NCBI GenBank assembly: GCA_021029095.1
Contig: JAJOHG010000001.1
Coordinates: 2,294,001 to 2,358,000, forward strand
DNA length: 64,000 bases
From: Phellopilus nigrolimitatus
Lineage: Eukaryota; Basidiomycota; Agaricomycetes; Hymenochaetales; Hymenochaetaceae
Direction: 5' to 3'
Shown: in pieces, positions 35,625 to 47,041 of the stretch
Position numbering within the stretch: position 1 is the stretch's first letter
Layout: every line of letters begins with the position of its first letter
The notes under the pieces: model-generated
What the model saw: the letters and a program-made list of their open reading frames with translations, nothing else
Told to the model about the DNA's origin: nothing
Database searches by the model: none
Position numbers and translations under genes: made by a program

Positions 35625-38089
35625 ATGTCCGTCGAGGACAACACGACTTCGAGCGTGCCCATCTCAGACCACAAACCTAGACACCGTCGCAAAAAGCAGG
35701 CTAAAGCGGCTCCTGAGGACGTTTCCCAAGGTTCTGACTCTGATTCTATGAGGACTCCAAGGAATGGCGCAGTGTCGTCCTCACTCCAGAGTATCCACGT
35801 CCCGCCGCGCACGCCGCGGACGGCGGTTCGACTAGATTATGGGGAAAGGGTGGACGAGGTGGAAATGAGTCTTTTGGATAAGGATGAACGTCGTGAGGCA
35901 GCAGTAGGCGTACCATATTCAAGCTCGAAGGCAGGCATGTCCTCCAAGGACAAGCGCGGCATGGTGCTGCTCATTGTGTTATGTGAGTTAATTTCGCCTC
36001 TGGCGTTGCTAGGTTGCAGTTGTTCAACCTCCCGTAGATCTTATTCAAGGAGTGCCGGTACGTGTATTCAAACGTCCTATGGCGAGACATTTATGCTAAC
36101 TTTCCTTTCGACTTGCAGCTAGGACTTGCATTAGGCTCCGTCCCTTTCCTTTTGCGCGAACACTTGTCGTATTCCCAGTTGGCCATCTTCGCTCTCGCTG
36201 GATATCCTTACTCGCTCAAACTCCTTTGGTCGCCCATTGTCGATTCATGTTTCTTTCAGGGTGTCGGGCGGAGGAAGTCGTGGATTATTCCTATGCAGCT
36301 CATTATTGGCACGTTGATGCTGTGGATATCAAACAATGTCCAGGTTTTGTTAGAGCTGGTGAGTGAGCTCTCGAGTTCTTGAAGATATAAGCAATCAAAC
36401 TGAGGACGGCGTAGCCCGCCGAGAATATTCATAAACTCACATTCATTTTCACCACACTCGTTTTAATATCTGCTACGCAAGGTACGTTATTAAGATAGGT
36501 TTTTGATTTAAATCAGTATGCTCACTTAAACTTGCAGATATCGCTGTGGACGGCTGGGCCCTCACTCTTCTTTCCCATGAAAATCTCTCCTATGCGTCTA
36601 CATGCCAGACCATTGGGCTCAACACTGGGTATTTCGCATCGTTTACCGTTTTCCTGGCGCTAAACAGCGAGTCATTCGCGTATGCCATTTCATTCGTGAC
36701 ATCGCTTCTGGCACGTACTGAACATGGCTTTAGAGAAAACTGGGGTATTCCCGTTCTATCACTGTCAACTTATCTAAGATTTTGGACAGTGGTATCGTAT
36801 TCAATCACCCTCTGGCTGATCTTCGTCAAAAAGGAGGATAAAACAACTCCAGAAGACGACGATATGGACCTTGTTAAAGTCTACAAAATCATATGGGGCA
36901 TCTGCAAACTCCCTCGTAAGCTCTCATCACGTTTGTATTTCCTCGCCTTAACTTGCTGCACCAATAGACGCGCAATCGCTCCTCATTATCCACTTCGTCT
37001 GCAAGATCGGTTTCCAGGCGAATGAGGGAGTGACATCGCTCAAGCTTGTCGAAAAGGGGCTCGGACGTGAGGAACTCGCACTCGCGGTGCTGATTGACTT
37101 CCCGTTTCAGCTCCTCGGCGGGTACTTCGCAGCTCGTTGGTCTGCAGGCGATCGGCCTCTGCGACCGTGGCTCGCCGCATTCTGGGTTCGCCTCTGCTTC
37201 GCTGGGATATGGGCGATTATTGTCGCTCGCTTCCCTGAGCCACCGATTGGCAACGGGTATTTTGCGTTCCTTGTGGTTATGACAATTCTTCAGGGCTTCT
37301 CCTTGTATGTCCGTTTCTCTGAAGTTCGTCTTCGGTTTCTTACGCGACTTCGTTTTCTTTGATCCCGTTAGAACAATACAATTTGTTGGTATGAGTGCGT
37401 TCCATACGCGCATATCCGACCCAATCATTGGCGGAACGTACATGACGGTAAATTTCAAAAAACTACTTATAGCCGATTTATCACACCATGCCTCTTGGAA
37501 ACTTTCTCTTGTGTCTCATATTTCGCATGGTTGTCGTATTGACTAATGTTTTCTACAGCTCCTGAACACATTCACGAACCTCGGCGGCACTTGGCCACGG
37601 TTTTTCGTGCTGAAAGGCGTCGACTTCTTCACGATTGCAACATGTAAAGTCGAGGAAGGCGGGAGCGAGACGATTTTACAAGGTGAGTCATTTTTCGCGC
37701 TGCTTATAAGCCTTAGGAACGTATGACTGATCAATGTGTGATTACTCCGTCTTCTTATTCATGTCTGATGCTTGTCATTTCTTATACGTAACGACGTAAC
37801 GACTTTGCTGCTTCCTCAGCCACCGAATGTGTGTCTGACCTAGGCAAGGCACACTGTGCGGACATCGGGGGCACATGCGTGACGGAGCGCGATGGGTATT
37901 ACATTGTCTCGGCGACATGTGTACTCTTAGGTGCGTTGATACTTGTGTTGTATGCCGCGCCAACCGCAAGACGATTACAAGGTATGTTTCATGTTGTTAC
38001 CGCTGTCTATGTTCAGGCTCATGATTTATCTGGTTTTCTTTGCAGCCCTGCCCGTGAGCAAGTGGCGCGTAAACACGTCGTTGCAATGA
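35625..38089 (+). CDS. acetyl-CoA transporter, SLC33A1/AT-1 family (MFS fold)
   Basis: After a polar N-terminus and an acidic patch, the joined exons give LIQGVPLGLALGSVPFLLRE, GYPYSLKLLWSPIVDSCF, ATQDIAVDGWALTLLSHE and GLNTGYFASFTVFLALNSES. These are strongly diagnostic of the SLC33A1 family, which imports acetyl-CoA into the ER/Golgi lumen for protein or glycan acetylation. Later exons give transmembrane helices, FTNLGGTWPRFFVLK and a cysteine-containing loop before the last helix (ATCVLLGALILVLYAAP). The ending is PVSKWRVNTSLQ with TGA at 38087. A 20-nt microexon (36038-36057) encodes part of the first helix. It is divergent from the P450 gene over about 550 bp. Confidence 0.9.
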
Positions 38090-39610
38090 CCAATGTGTCT
38101 TTCTTCCTTTCAGTCTCCTTTTTTTATTATATATCATTCTCTATACATTCGCTCTGTTCTCATGCAAATCTGTAGAGTTCTGGTCTGTCGCATTGACACT
38201 GGTGCTAGTACTGTCGGTATTTAACTTGTATCTGCATATGCTTTGCAAGAAAAAATTGCAAATCTCAGGTTGAGAAACATTTAACTGCTGCAGGTGTGTA
38301 GTTGGTCTCGAGCATCGCTCTAGTTCTTTCCGGGCCTATGCATGACGTAGTTCAAGTACGAACATCCGAGCTGTAACTTTTCCGGGGCTGTCTTCTACTA
38401 TACATGAATCGTGCCCGGGGTTTAGAGTTTCTTCGAACCTCGTACGCGTTTTTGGTCTTAGTAGGTATAAGTGTTCACACAGATAGAAGCACTGGAAGTA
38501 CTGGTAATGAGGACACGGAAGACCAGGCATAATTCATTCGCGCATCAGTGTATCTGAATGCGGTGAGTCCACTGACCATCACTCGCACGACTCCCGAAGG
38601 ACTGCGGGCCGAGAACGCCCGTCGAGCGTAACAAAAGCGCATTTTCTAAATGGGAATTTACACGTCGCATTCGACAGAACAACGCGCAGGGGCGCGACGC
38701 GTCTCATCGGCTAATCGACGCGTGTGGCTCGGCATTCCGGCAGAGGTATCAGGCACGCCACTCGGTGCCCGATTCGGCTTACTATTGAGCGCCCATGATG
38801 CTCGAGCTCATCCTTGACTCGACTCGATGATTCCAGGTCACTGCGTATCACAGCCATACCCAGATGGAGAACTCACTCAGGGATGCTCCATCGCTGGCAA
38901 ACGCTATTGCGACGAACTGCAGCTGCGGGCCGCAGTAACGTACGCGCGTGCCAGGCGTAGCCCTTAATCCGACCCCTATAGTCCTCGTCAATGAACTTTG
39001 CTGCTCATAGTTGTATGTATGTGAAAGCTTGCGTTACTCAGATGACTAATGACAGTGGCGTAACAAGGATTAACTACCCAGCAATGTGCAAAGTGCGCAG
39101 GCTCTCTGTCAGACATCCAGTTCCCGTTTATGTCCTCATCTGGTCCGCTGCTCGACTACGGATGTATCTCGTCCAATGCTCTTCTTTGTGATATATGATT
39201 AATCTGCGCAGTCATATCTGCGGCATGATGACGAGAAACGATCATCTACGGCGGTTCGTTTCGCTGATTGCCAAGCATCTGTTTCCGTTTCAATACGCTC
39301 CGCTCGGAACCGTCATCAAGAACACGATGATCGGATGCGCTGGGAACACAGTCTGCGGCTGTGCTGCGGGCGAGTTGCCACATAACCTCTTGCCGTCCGC
39401 ATCTGCCTACATATAGCTCAGTGCATCGTCCTGGGAAAGGCTTAGTTCTTCCCATCGCAAAGATATAACTTACTCCGCATATCGCACTCAGCTATCACCC
39501 GACGCAAAGGAGCTACCACGGTCCCGTAGCTCACCCTCTCCTTGCTACAGCTACTCGTTCCTGGCTTACAATCTCGTGTGCACCGACGATACTTTCTTAC
39601 TACGTTCTAC
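38090..39610. other. long intergenic region
   Basis: About 1.5 kb with a T-rich beginning, then a more GC-rich stretch (38,560-38,980) with small unsupported ORFs. Some short peptides are possible but none has a recognisable domain. No tRNA, repeat or transposon ends were recognised. Confidence 0.4.
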
Positions 39611-40308
39611 ATGGACCATATGGCCCGTTCTGCACATTCCTACACGATTTCGCCCCGCATGCCGGACGGCGCAGGGCCACCACCTCCTGCCAGGCCTCGG
39701 ATATACGAGCTCATGCGTGTCTTCCTCCTGCAGAGGCGCGAAGCACCATGGGAGGTAGTCGACAGCAAATCCGTCCAGCCCGTGCCGTCATTCTTCGATG
39801 ACGAAGGTATGTATATCTTCTCTGATGCTTGTTGCTTCACCATATTCCATCGTTTGCTAATGATCACCGCCTCTTCCTTCCATTCTGTTTTATGTCACTA
39901 TAGATGTCGACATTCTCCGTCTCTCGGCCGCGGAGACACGCGGGACATATGTCTTTGAACAGCGGCCCAGCAAAAGCAAGGGTCCTTACGTCCACGCAGA
40001 CGCCGACGGCCGTAAAGCTCTCATCTTCGCGCGTGAGCAGCTCCTCGCTGAAGTCGCAAAGAAGGATTGCAATGTGCTCCTGCTCGAAGGGTATGTCCAC
40101 CTTCCGGGATTCGCCAACTCCCAACTTTGCTTCGTGTTCGTTACTCACGGGGCTCTGACAAACGAATAGGTGGCGTGTCACTATCATGCGAAAAGGAAAG
40201 CGGCAGCGCATCGAAGTGCAATACAACGGGCGCGGCGCGCTTGCTACTGGGAAGCCTGCACTCGCACGTCGCCAGCCGCCGTTCATGGAGCTCCTCGGAT
40301 CGGCGTAG
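39611..40308 (+). CDS. small hypothetical protein
   Basis: Three exons can be joined: 39611 to about 39806, about 39904 to 40090, and 40170 to 40308. The protein of about 170 residues begins MDHMARSAHSY. It has a proline-rich patch, a predicted helix (IYELMRVFLLQRREAPWEV), then EQLLAEVAKKDCNVLLLEGW and a basic stretch MRKGKRQRIEVQYNGRG, ending MELLGSA and TAG. Both inferred introns begin with GTATGT and end with TAG. I do not recognise a family or function. The coding pattern (continuous frame across two good introns) supports a real gene. Confidence 0.55.
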
Positions 40309-41560
40309 AAAAGCAGATGCAGAGAAGCAGGCTGGTCGCGATTGTGTTTTCATCTAGACTCATTTCGCCGTGCCTCGCCTCGCCTCAGTTCATCTCAACT
40401 TTGCGTCACCATCGTTCCCCCTTCGGCCATCTCTCTTTCTGTGGGTCTCAATTTGCCTCTTGTCCGCCGGTCATCGGTTCGGTTCACTCGCTGTTTTACT
40501 CCGGATCGAACTGCACGCTCGCTGCACGGCATCAACGCACGTGATATCAATATGAACTGCCACTCCTGCGTATCTGCGACGCCAGGCCTCGTCGGGCTGC
40601 GACTGCGATGATCGCCGCCTTTCGTCGGTGCCCTGCATCTACTGAAACTCAGAACTGCCGCTGTTGGCTAGGGTCTGCTGTCGTTTCCCAATGAACACAG
40701 CCAGCTGCGCCCTAGTATCTGTGCGCCGTCTTCGCGCCACTAATCCTTCCGTCTTTCGTCTCCTTGTATGAATCTTGTATGAATCTTCTTACCAGTAATC
40801 AACTCAACTTAGAGTTCGTCCTTCCTTGTCTATCTTTCCTCGTTCTTATTCCTACTTTGTGTTCCGCGGTACCGCTGCAGAGGCGTATGATTTATTCCCT
40901 TCGTCGGTCCTTGTTCCGTATTCTTCTCTTTCTCCTCTTCTTCGGGTGCCTTTATGCTTTCGACCTTCCGATTACAGCCCCTAGGCTGAAGGACTGTATT
41001 TGTAGATGTACGGGATCCTAGATGTAGCGCTTCTGTATTCACTGGCGTTGACGCCATGTATCAAGTAATCAAGTAAGAAGGACGGCGATGCTCCGTATTT
41101 ACTGTTCGCCAGTTCGACATCCTGCTACTTCACAGAATCGAATGTGAATCGAATGTGTCATGTGGACCACGCGTGTGTCAACAGTTAACTGGGAAGCACA
41201 GAGCAGGGTTGAGGGTACTCTGTATAATAAGCTGACGGGCTTTCTCGGCCGCAAGGACCCATTCAAAGTCCAGCGAGCTCCGAGTCGAAGGGTGCGTGCT
41301 TCGTTCGCGGGTCGATCGAAGAATAAGATAGAGTTCCGTAAAAATGAACTGACGGCGATAAGACGAATAACCTTGAGAGAAAATCATATGACCACGCAAA
41401 GCAAGATCAGGCCTACATACAGGTATTCAAGTCCTCAAATCCAGCTATCCCTAAAACGTACGATTGGATCGACCGCACCTCGGAAGTGAAGCACTTTAAA
41501 GTCATGCACAGAATGTGATGTGAACAGTTCGCACGAAGACCGATCGACACCGGGACGCAT
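40309..41560. other. intergenic region
   Basis: About 1.25 kb between the small hypothetical gene and the sulfurtransferase. It contains T/C-rich stretches (40,350-40,950) and minor ORFs without recognisable content. No structured RNA or repeat was identified. Confidence 0.4.
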
Positions 41561-42945
41561 CTAAGTATCCTTTATGATCTTGCTGATGTTTCGTCCGGCA
41601 TATCCAGTCCAGGACTAGAAATAAATTGTGGAAGGACGGTCGTCAGCACCATGCGTGACAGTCGAGTTTTCTCTTTACAGAAAGAATCCTTACTTCATCG
41701 TACAACCCCGGCTTATGTACGCCTAGCATCCTCAGCCCGGCCCAAAGCACACACGCAGTCATGCCGCTCCCGCAGGTCGTCACGATGTTCCTTTTCCCGT
41801 TTATCACGTCTGAAGCGTTCTTTTCGCCGAGCACCCTCACAAGCGCTGCCTTGATCTCAGATGGTGGGAGGAAGGTCGTGTAGGACGCACCGGCTGGAGT
41901 AGTGTTATTTTGAAGGAAGGAAGAGAAGGGTAGAGAGAAGGAGTATGGTATGTGGCCCGAGGAGATTCCCGCGCGCGGTTCGGGGTCTTTACCAGCGAAC
42001 CTGGTTGTTTTAGTCAATTGGTGAAGGGCGGAGTAGATTGCAGATAGGCTTACCTTCCGTTAGGGCGTGCGTCAACGACGAGGGCGACTGTGGGGTCTAT
42101 GATGGGTTCAGTCTCCGCGTTCGAAACGACCTGCTCGTAGCCTGAATACAATTCGCAAGTAACGTCTCAATTTTTACCACGCAAAATCAATGTCCTATTT
42201 TCAGACACACACTTTTGACAACCTCTGCGTCTAGCGGTGGTGTGGGATAAGTCGCATTTTTCTTGGATACCGTCGACGAAACACTCTCTACATCGAGTGG
42301 AAGCCCCTCCGCCTCCCAGCGCGGCAGCCCCCCATCGAGGATACTCGACTTGCCGTGCCCAAAAGCGCGGAACATGAAGAGCGCACGAGGGGCGGAAAAG
42401 ACGCCGTGCGTGTCGTAGCTAATGATAGTCCAATTTAATTTATCATAAGCAAAGGAATTAAAGCTCGAAGGATGGCGATTCGCAACTCACAGAATGACGT
42501 GCGTATCAGGCTCGATTCCAAACGACTCTGAGAAAGATCAGAGTCATATCAGCGTCACAGAAAGCTTTTCCGTCAGTCTAATCAGCTCGAGGCACGAGAA
42601 ATGCATATACGCACCACATGCACTCGCGAAGTCCTCCGCACTCGGTATCATATGACTCAGTCCGAGCTGAGACGGGGTTGCGACAACGTCCAGATCCAAA
42701 AAGCGCGCGTCGGGCAGACGCTTCCTGAGGAATTCTTCCTTTGCGCTCCGAGGGGAATTGGGCATATGCCAGCTCACGTCGAGCGCGATGCTATTCACAC
42801 CGGATGTCATGGACTCCTTGAGCTCGCGAGGGCTGAGAAGCAGTGACGCTTCTCTGTTGGCCATGTTCGACATTCTCCGCGAGAGGCTGGCTGTTGAAAA
42901 TGATACTAGATGTCGAAATGCTTTTGTGAGAAGTGCCATGCTCAT
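41561..42945 (-). CDS. thiosulfate/3-mercaptopyruvate sulfurtransferase (tandem rhodanese, Tum1-like)
   Basis: Two rhodanese domains. The first has LLSPRELKESM, then SIALDVSWHMPNSPRS, and the inactive-domain pattern including LYDTHGVFSAPRALFMFRAF. The second has VVDARPNGRFAG and the active-site loop TTCGSGMTACVLWAGL, whose cysteine carries the persulfide and whose CGSGMTA form is typical of mercaptopyruvate sulfurtransferase. The last exon (41561-41614) supplies SWTGYAGRNISKIIKDT, replacing the stop seen when the intron is read through. Members work in cysteine catabolism, sulfide production and, as Tum1, tRNA thiolation. The N-terminus (KAFRHLVSFSTASLSRR) looks like a mitochondrial presequence, and the internal MSNMANRE could give a cytosolic form. 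Exon 2 is a short 40-odd-nt exon. Confidence 0.9.
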
Positions 42946-42992
42946 CGCATCTGCTTGAAGTTGTCACTGGATGACTGATGACTACTGATGTA

Positions 42993-43000
42993 TCACGTGA
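42993..43000. promoter_or_regulatory. TCACGTGA E-box upstream of the sulfurtransferase
   Basis: A perfect TCACGTGA palindrome lies 48 bp upstream of the sulfurtransferase start. In yeasts Cbf1/Met4 complexes bind this sequence at sulfur-metabolism genes, which would suit this enzyme. Inference from position and sequence only. Confidence 0.35.
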
Positions 43001-43598
43001 CATATCGCGTTTGATTCTTCACCAATGCTAAACGACTTTGGAACGGCAAAATTCCAATAAAGGTGCGGTTGCTTCGTTTGTGAGGATAATTCGAACGATT
43101 TTTATTGCAATAATTACAGTATGAAGCGACGGGATGCATGCCGAGAATGCCGAGGACCAACACGTACACAGAATATAACAACGCGTCTGACTGCTATTCT
43201 CACGGGTCTTGGCTGGATGTCACTTCCTCCTACTGCGAAGCCTTACAGCATGACTCTTTTAAATTTATAAATCTCCTTCAGTCGCTACAAAAACCAGTAG
43301 AAAAAAATTAATAATTCGGAAGCCTAGAACTGTCACTTTTTATCGTGTCCGTCAACCAGGTCTCGCATATGATACATACAAAAGGGGATCATATCAGCTA
43401 CTCAGCTGGATATATAAAAATAAAAGCAAAATATGATAACTCGAGAGCAAAGCGATGGATAACTTCTAATCAGAAAATGGTGAGTTTGCAGCAGACTCTC
43501 ATCGTTCTCACTCCTCAACGAGTATACCCAAATCCTAAGGTTCTTTTTTACTTTTCTAAATTGGAAAATGCTAAAATGATTGGATTTTCTTCAATATA
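43001..43598. other. intergenic region beside the MITE
   Basis: AT-rich sequence with no supported ORF. It ends in ...TTCAATATA, whose last TA is the left target duplication of the inserted element. Confidence 0.45.
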
Positions 43599-44034
43599 CA
43601 GGTGGGTGTAGAAAGTCTACGGCCCCCCTAAATAAGGAAGGTGGCTCCCGTCCGCGCCGTCCGAGCGTCCACATCGTTGCATTCACTTAAGAAAAGACCA
43701 AACAGGTTGTCTAACTCTAAAAGCCCTTTTTTAATAACTATGTGATAAAAATACAATGTATACACAGTTGATTTGAGGTTAACCGTTTGCTTTCCACTGC
43801 TGTCACGTGATGCAACCTAAAGCCCTGACCACATTTTCAAACTCGGTCGCAGGTCCGATAACTGCCCCGCCGCGAAAACTACATGAGATACAATACATTT
43901 GGGAGGTGATTTGAGCTGGCAGTGTGCCATGGGCAATCGTGAATGACAACGAAGGATGCGGATGAGTGTACGCGACGCGCACGGGAACCACCTTCCTTAT
44001 TTAGGGGGGGCCGTAGACTTTCTACACCCACCTG
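43599..44034. mobile_element. MITE with about 55-bp terminal inverted repeats, Tc1/mariner-like
   Basis: A 436-bp element is bounded by TA on both sides (43597-43598 and 44035-44036), the Tc1/mariner target duplication. The left end reads CAGGTGGGTGTAGAAAGTCT and the right end is its reverse complement; identity continues for about 55 bp, through a C-run (six C left, seven right) and TAAATAAGGAAGGTGG, with only a few changes. The interior has no transposase ORF, so it is non-autonomous. The ends contain a small palindrome (GTAGAAAGTCTAC). Confidence 0.9.
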
Positions 44035-44036
44035 TA

Positions 44037-44833
44037 TCTCCTTCTTGTAAGCGCGTAATTCATTTACTGCGATAAAACTGTACCTCATGCTAAGGCAGAA
44101 GTAGTCTTACCTGATTATTAGCAAGGTGATGCCTTATATGTTGCAAAGTACGCTTTGAGGTAGTCCCAAGAACGAGTTAAATATAGCCTGTTCGGATTTG
44201 CCCTTTCGCTAATGAGAGAGATGTTTTGGTTGATTCCATCCGCATCAGCACACCCCATCTCTATTCCAATCTACTTGAGCGAAGGAATCTTCGCCTTCGG
44301 ATGCTTGGTAAGGATTCATGAAGTCGAAGAACCCGTCAACCGCCGAAAGAGGTGCAAGTGTTGAATTCGCGCAAGGAGCTGGAAAGCGAAATTTACAACG
44401 TAAACCTTTAGGATGGGGTATTTGTGTAAATTATTTACGCACAAACCGAAGGGGTAAATACAACAATTCAAAGGAGCAGTAAACGTTCGTTTAGTATGTA
44501 TATGAAGCTCATCTGGATGAAGCTAAGGGAGATATTACTCATATAGGTCAACTCATCGTTGTTTACAGCAAGATCGGCCAGACATGAAATCGGCCCAAAT
44601 ATCGGTAGCATACATTGAACTATACAAATCAATAGATTGATAAGTAAGATGTACGCCGTATCTGAAGTATCTGCGGAAAAAACCCTTCTAAGAGGTGGCG
44701 ATCCTGCATAGCGGCCGGCGTTTGGAACGCGTTGGTCATGTGATCAGTGCGAGCTCGTCTCCGATTCTGCCGCCACGAACCCGACACTCCTGAAGTCCTC
44801 CATTCTGGCACGCCTTTGCAACCAATAGCAAAT
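44037..44833. other. intergenic region upstream of V-ATPase subunit C
   Basis: About 800 bp, AT-rich then GC-richer near the start codon. No ORF, RNA gene or repeat could be supported. Confidence 0.4.
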
Positions 44834-46479
44834 ATGCCATCTGATCAAAGCAGTTGGCTCATAGCCGTACCTCAAGATGGTGATGCCGAAGGAATTCTTC
44901 AGGAGCTCACCAACAAGATACAGCAGCAGACCCGCTCATTCTCGCCAAAGAACATCTCCGAGTTCCACATTCCGTCCTTCAAGGTACATTGTATGCGATC
45001 AGTTGTCTAATGCTCCACATGGCTGACGCTAAATTCCAAGACTGGGACACTCGATCTCCTCATTTCCTTGTCCGAAGACCTCCCGAAGCAAGATGCATAC
45101 TTCACTTCAGTTGTGGCGAAGATCGTCGATACCCTTCGCAACCTCCTAAACAATGACCCACAGAAGCTTGCCCAACATACGCTCGTGGATGAGCGTACTG
45201 TTGACAGCTACCTTTTAGAGGGCTGGAAGTGGAATGAGGGCCAATACAATGTACAGAAGAGTGTGAAAGAAGTTGTGGACGTGCTAAACAAGGTGATTAA
45301 GTTAACGACAAGCTCTTTTATCTGCTGCTAAACTTATGCATTGCAACCTCGTAGAAATTGTCATCAATAGACAGTGTTATGAAAGTGAAGCTCAACAACT
45401 ACAACTTGGCGAAAGGCTCTTTAGTGCAGATGCAGAGGAAGAAAGCGTGCGCCAGATATCATGTTGTCCACAGCCTTGGCTAATCATCCCTTTCCAGGGG
45501 TAACTTATCAATTCGGTCACTGGTAGATATTGTTTCGAAAGACGATTTCATCGGGGACTCTGAGTATCTAGAAACGGTACTTGTTGCTGTTCCAAAGTAT
45601 GTTATCCTTATTGGCGCCACTTCTTTCGGTTGAACGTTTGCTCGACAGAGCTTTGGCGAAAGAGTGGTCTTCGAGATATGAACGTCTATCGCCTATGGTG
45701 GTACCTCGTTCATCAAAGTAAGCTTTTCTTGATCACTGTATGCACCAGAACTTGATTTCTAAACAGATTAATCGCATCCGATGATGAGTTCTCACTGTTC
45801 GGCATCGTGGTGTTCAACGCGTGCGAGATGAGTTCGTACAGAAATGTCGTGAAAACAAGTACGTAGATAAATTGTGACACTCGTTTCTCAATCGACCCTA
45901 TATATCGCGATACAGATTCCTAGTGAGGGAGTTTGCATACACAGACGAACTGGCAGAGAAGCATAAGCAAGAACTAGATCTCGCTGGGACGACGGAGAAG
46001 GAGCTTTGGGTCCGTTACTTTATCTCACTCATTTGTCCAACTGCTCAATTATCATTCATTTCACCACTTATAAATGAAGACCGAACTGCTCCGCATTTCA
46101 CGGACAAACTTCTCGGAGGCGCTTCAGCTGCTCGTGCACCTCAAGGTTGTCCGATTATTTGTGGAAAGCGTGCTCCGGTACGGCCTTCCGGCAAATTACA
46201 TTGGGATTAGTATTAAGGTGCGTCTTGTATAGTCTTCCTTACGGATAAATAACCTGATGCCATATCGTTCAATCCCGACAGCCCGAGCCCAAATCACAGA
46301 AGAAGGTCCTTGCCACGCTTACTTCGCACTTCACGTATCTTGCTCCGCGCTCCAATAGCGCACGGACAAAAGTCAAAGCAGGGACGGGCGGCGAGGAGTT
46401 CCTGGGCGAATACCAGACGCTCATGGAGCAGGAGTTTCTCGACTTCGTCGTTTTCGAAGTGCCGTGGATTGTGGACTAG
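44834..46479 (+). CDS. VMA5: V-type H+-ATPase subunit C (Vma5)
   Basis: Subunit C is the stalk clamp of the V1 sector that governs reversible assembly of the vacuolar proton pump. The first exon starts [20 protein letters not shown]. Then come [69 protein letters not shown] and FVVREFAYT-like [18 protein letters not shown]. Later exons give [30 protein letters not shown] and a C-terminal [15 protein letters not shown], with TAG at 46477. These are strongly conserved blocks of the family. Eight or more short introns interrupt it, several supplying only 60-100 nt of coding each. Length is near the usual 390 residues. Confidence 0.93.
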
Positions 46480-47041
46480 GGCTTCATGTTAGTCTGGAGT
46501 CGAACTTAGCAGGCCTGCATTATTTGGTTACGTCGCGTGCTGTTAGTAATTAATTGTAGCTTACTATACCAAATTTCGCTATCGCATTGAGACTTGTAAA
46601 ATTACGTTTTCTTTCGCATTGTGAAGCTAGCATAAGAATATTAGATTGAGTTAGTGCACATGGGACATCCTGTGTCATATTGCATACATCTTTATAGAAG
46701 CACAGAAAAAGTTATATGTACCAACGTACGGCGAGTGTTGCACTAGTCGACGGTCTAAAAGTACTAGTATTGCTTAGCTAGAAGAGAAACGGACAGAGTG
46801 CAAGGGACCTTCCACGTGAAAGAGATGGCAAACAATTATGAGGAAATCAAAAGAAGACACAAAGCGAAAGCGAGACTACAACGAAATGAATAATAAGGAT
46901 CAGTGTCCAGTGTCCGTCCAGGAAGCGTGAGATCCACGGCACTTTCTCGTTCTTTATGCAACAAGGGTGACGGGTCGTGTCCGTGTCCGTGTCTGTGTCC
47001 GAAGGAGCGGCCAGTCCTAATTCTTCGCTTTCTTATACTTT
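46480..47041. other. convergent 3' intergenic region
   Basis: AT-rich 3' region of the V-ATPase gene and the facing 3' region of the KH gene. A short GTGTCC-type microsatellite (about 46,976-47,001) is present. Nothing else was seen. Confidence 0.45.

Noticed and set aside
38560..38980. A possible GC-rich gene in the gap after the acetyl-CoA transporter
   Set aside because: No ORF of useful length, no splice pattern and no domain could be built.
43803..43991. A 62-codon ORF inside the MITE as a transposase remnant
   Set aside because: No DDE residues or helix-turn-helix pattern, and it runs into the inverted repeat.
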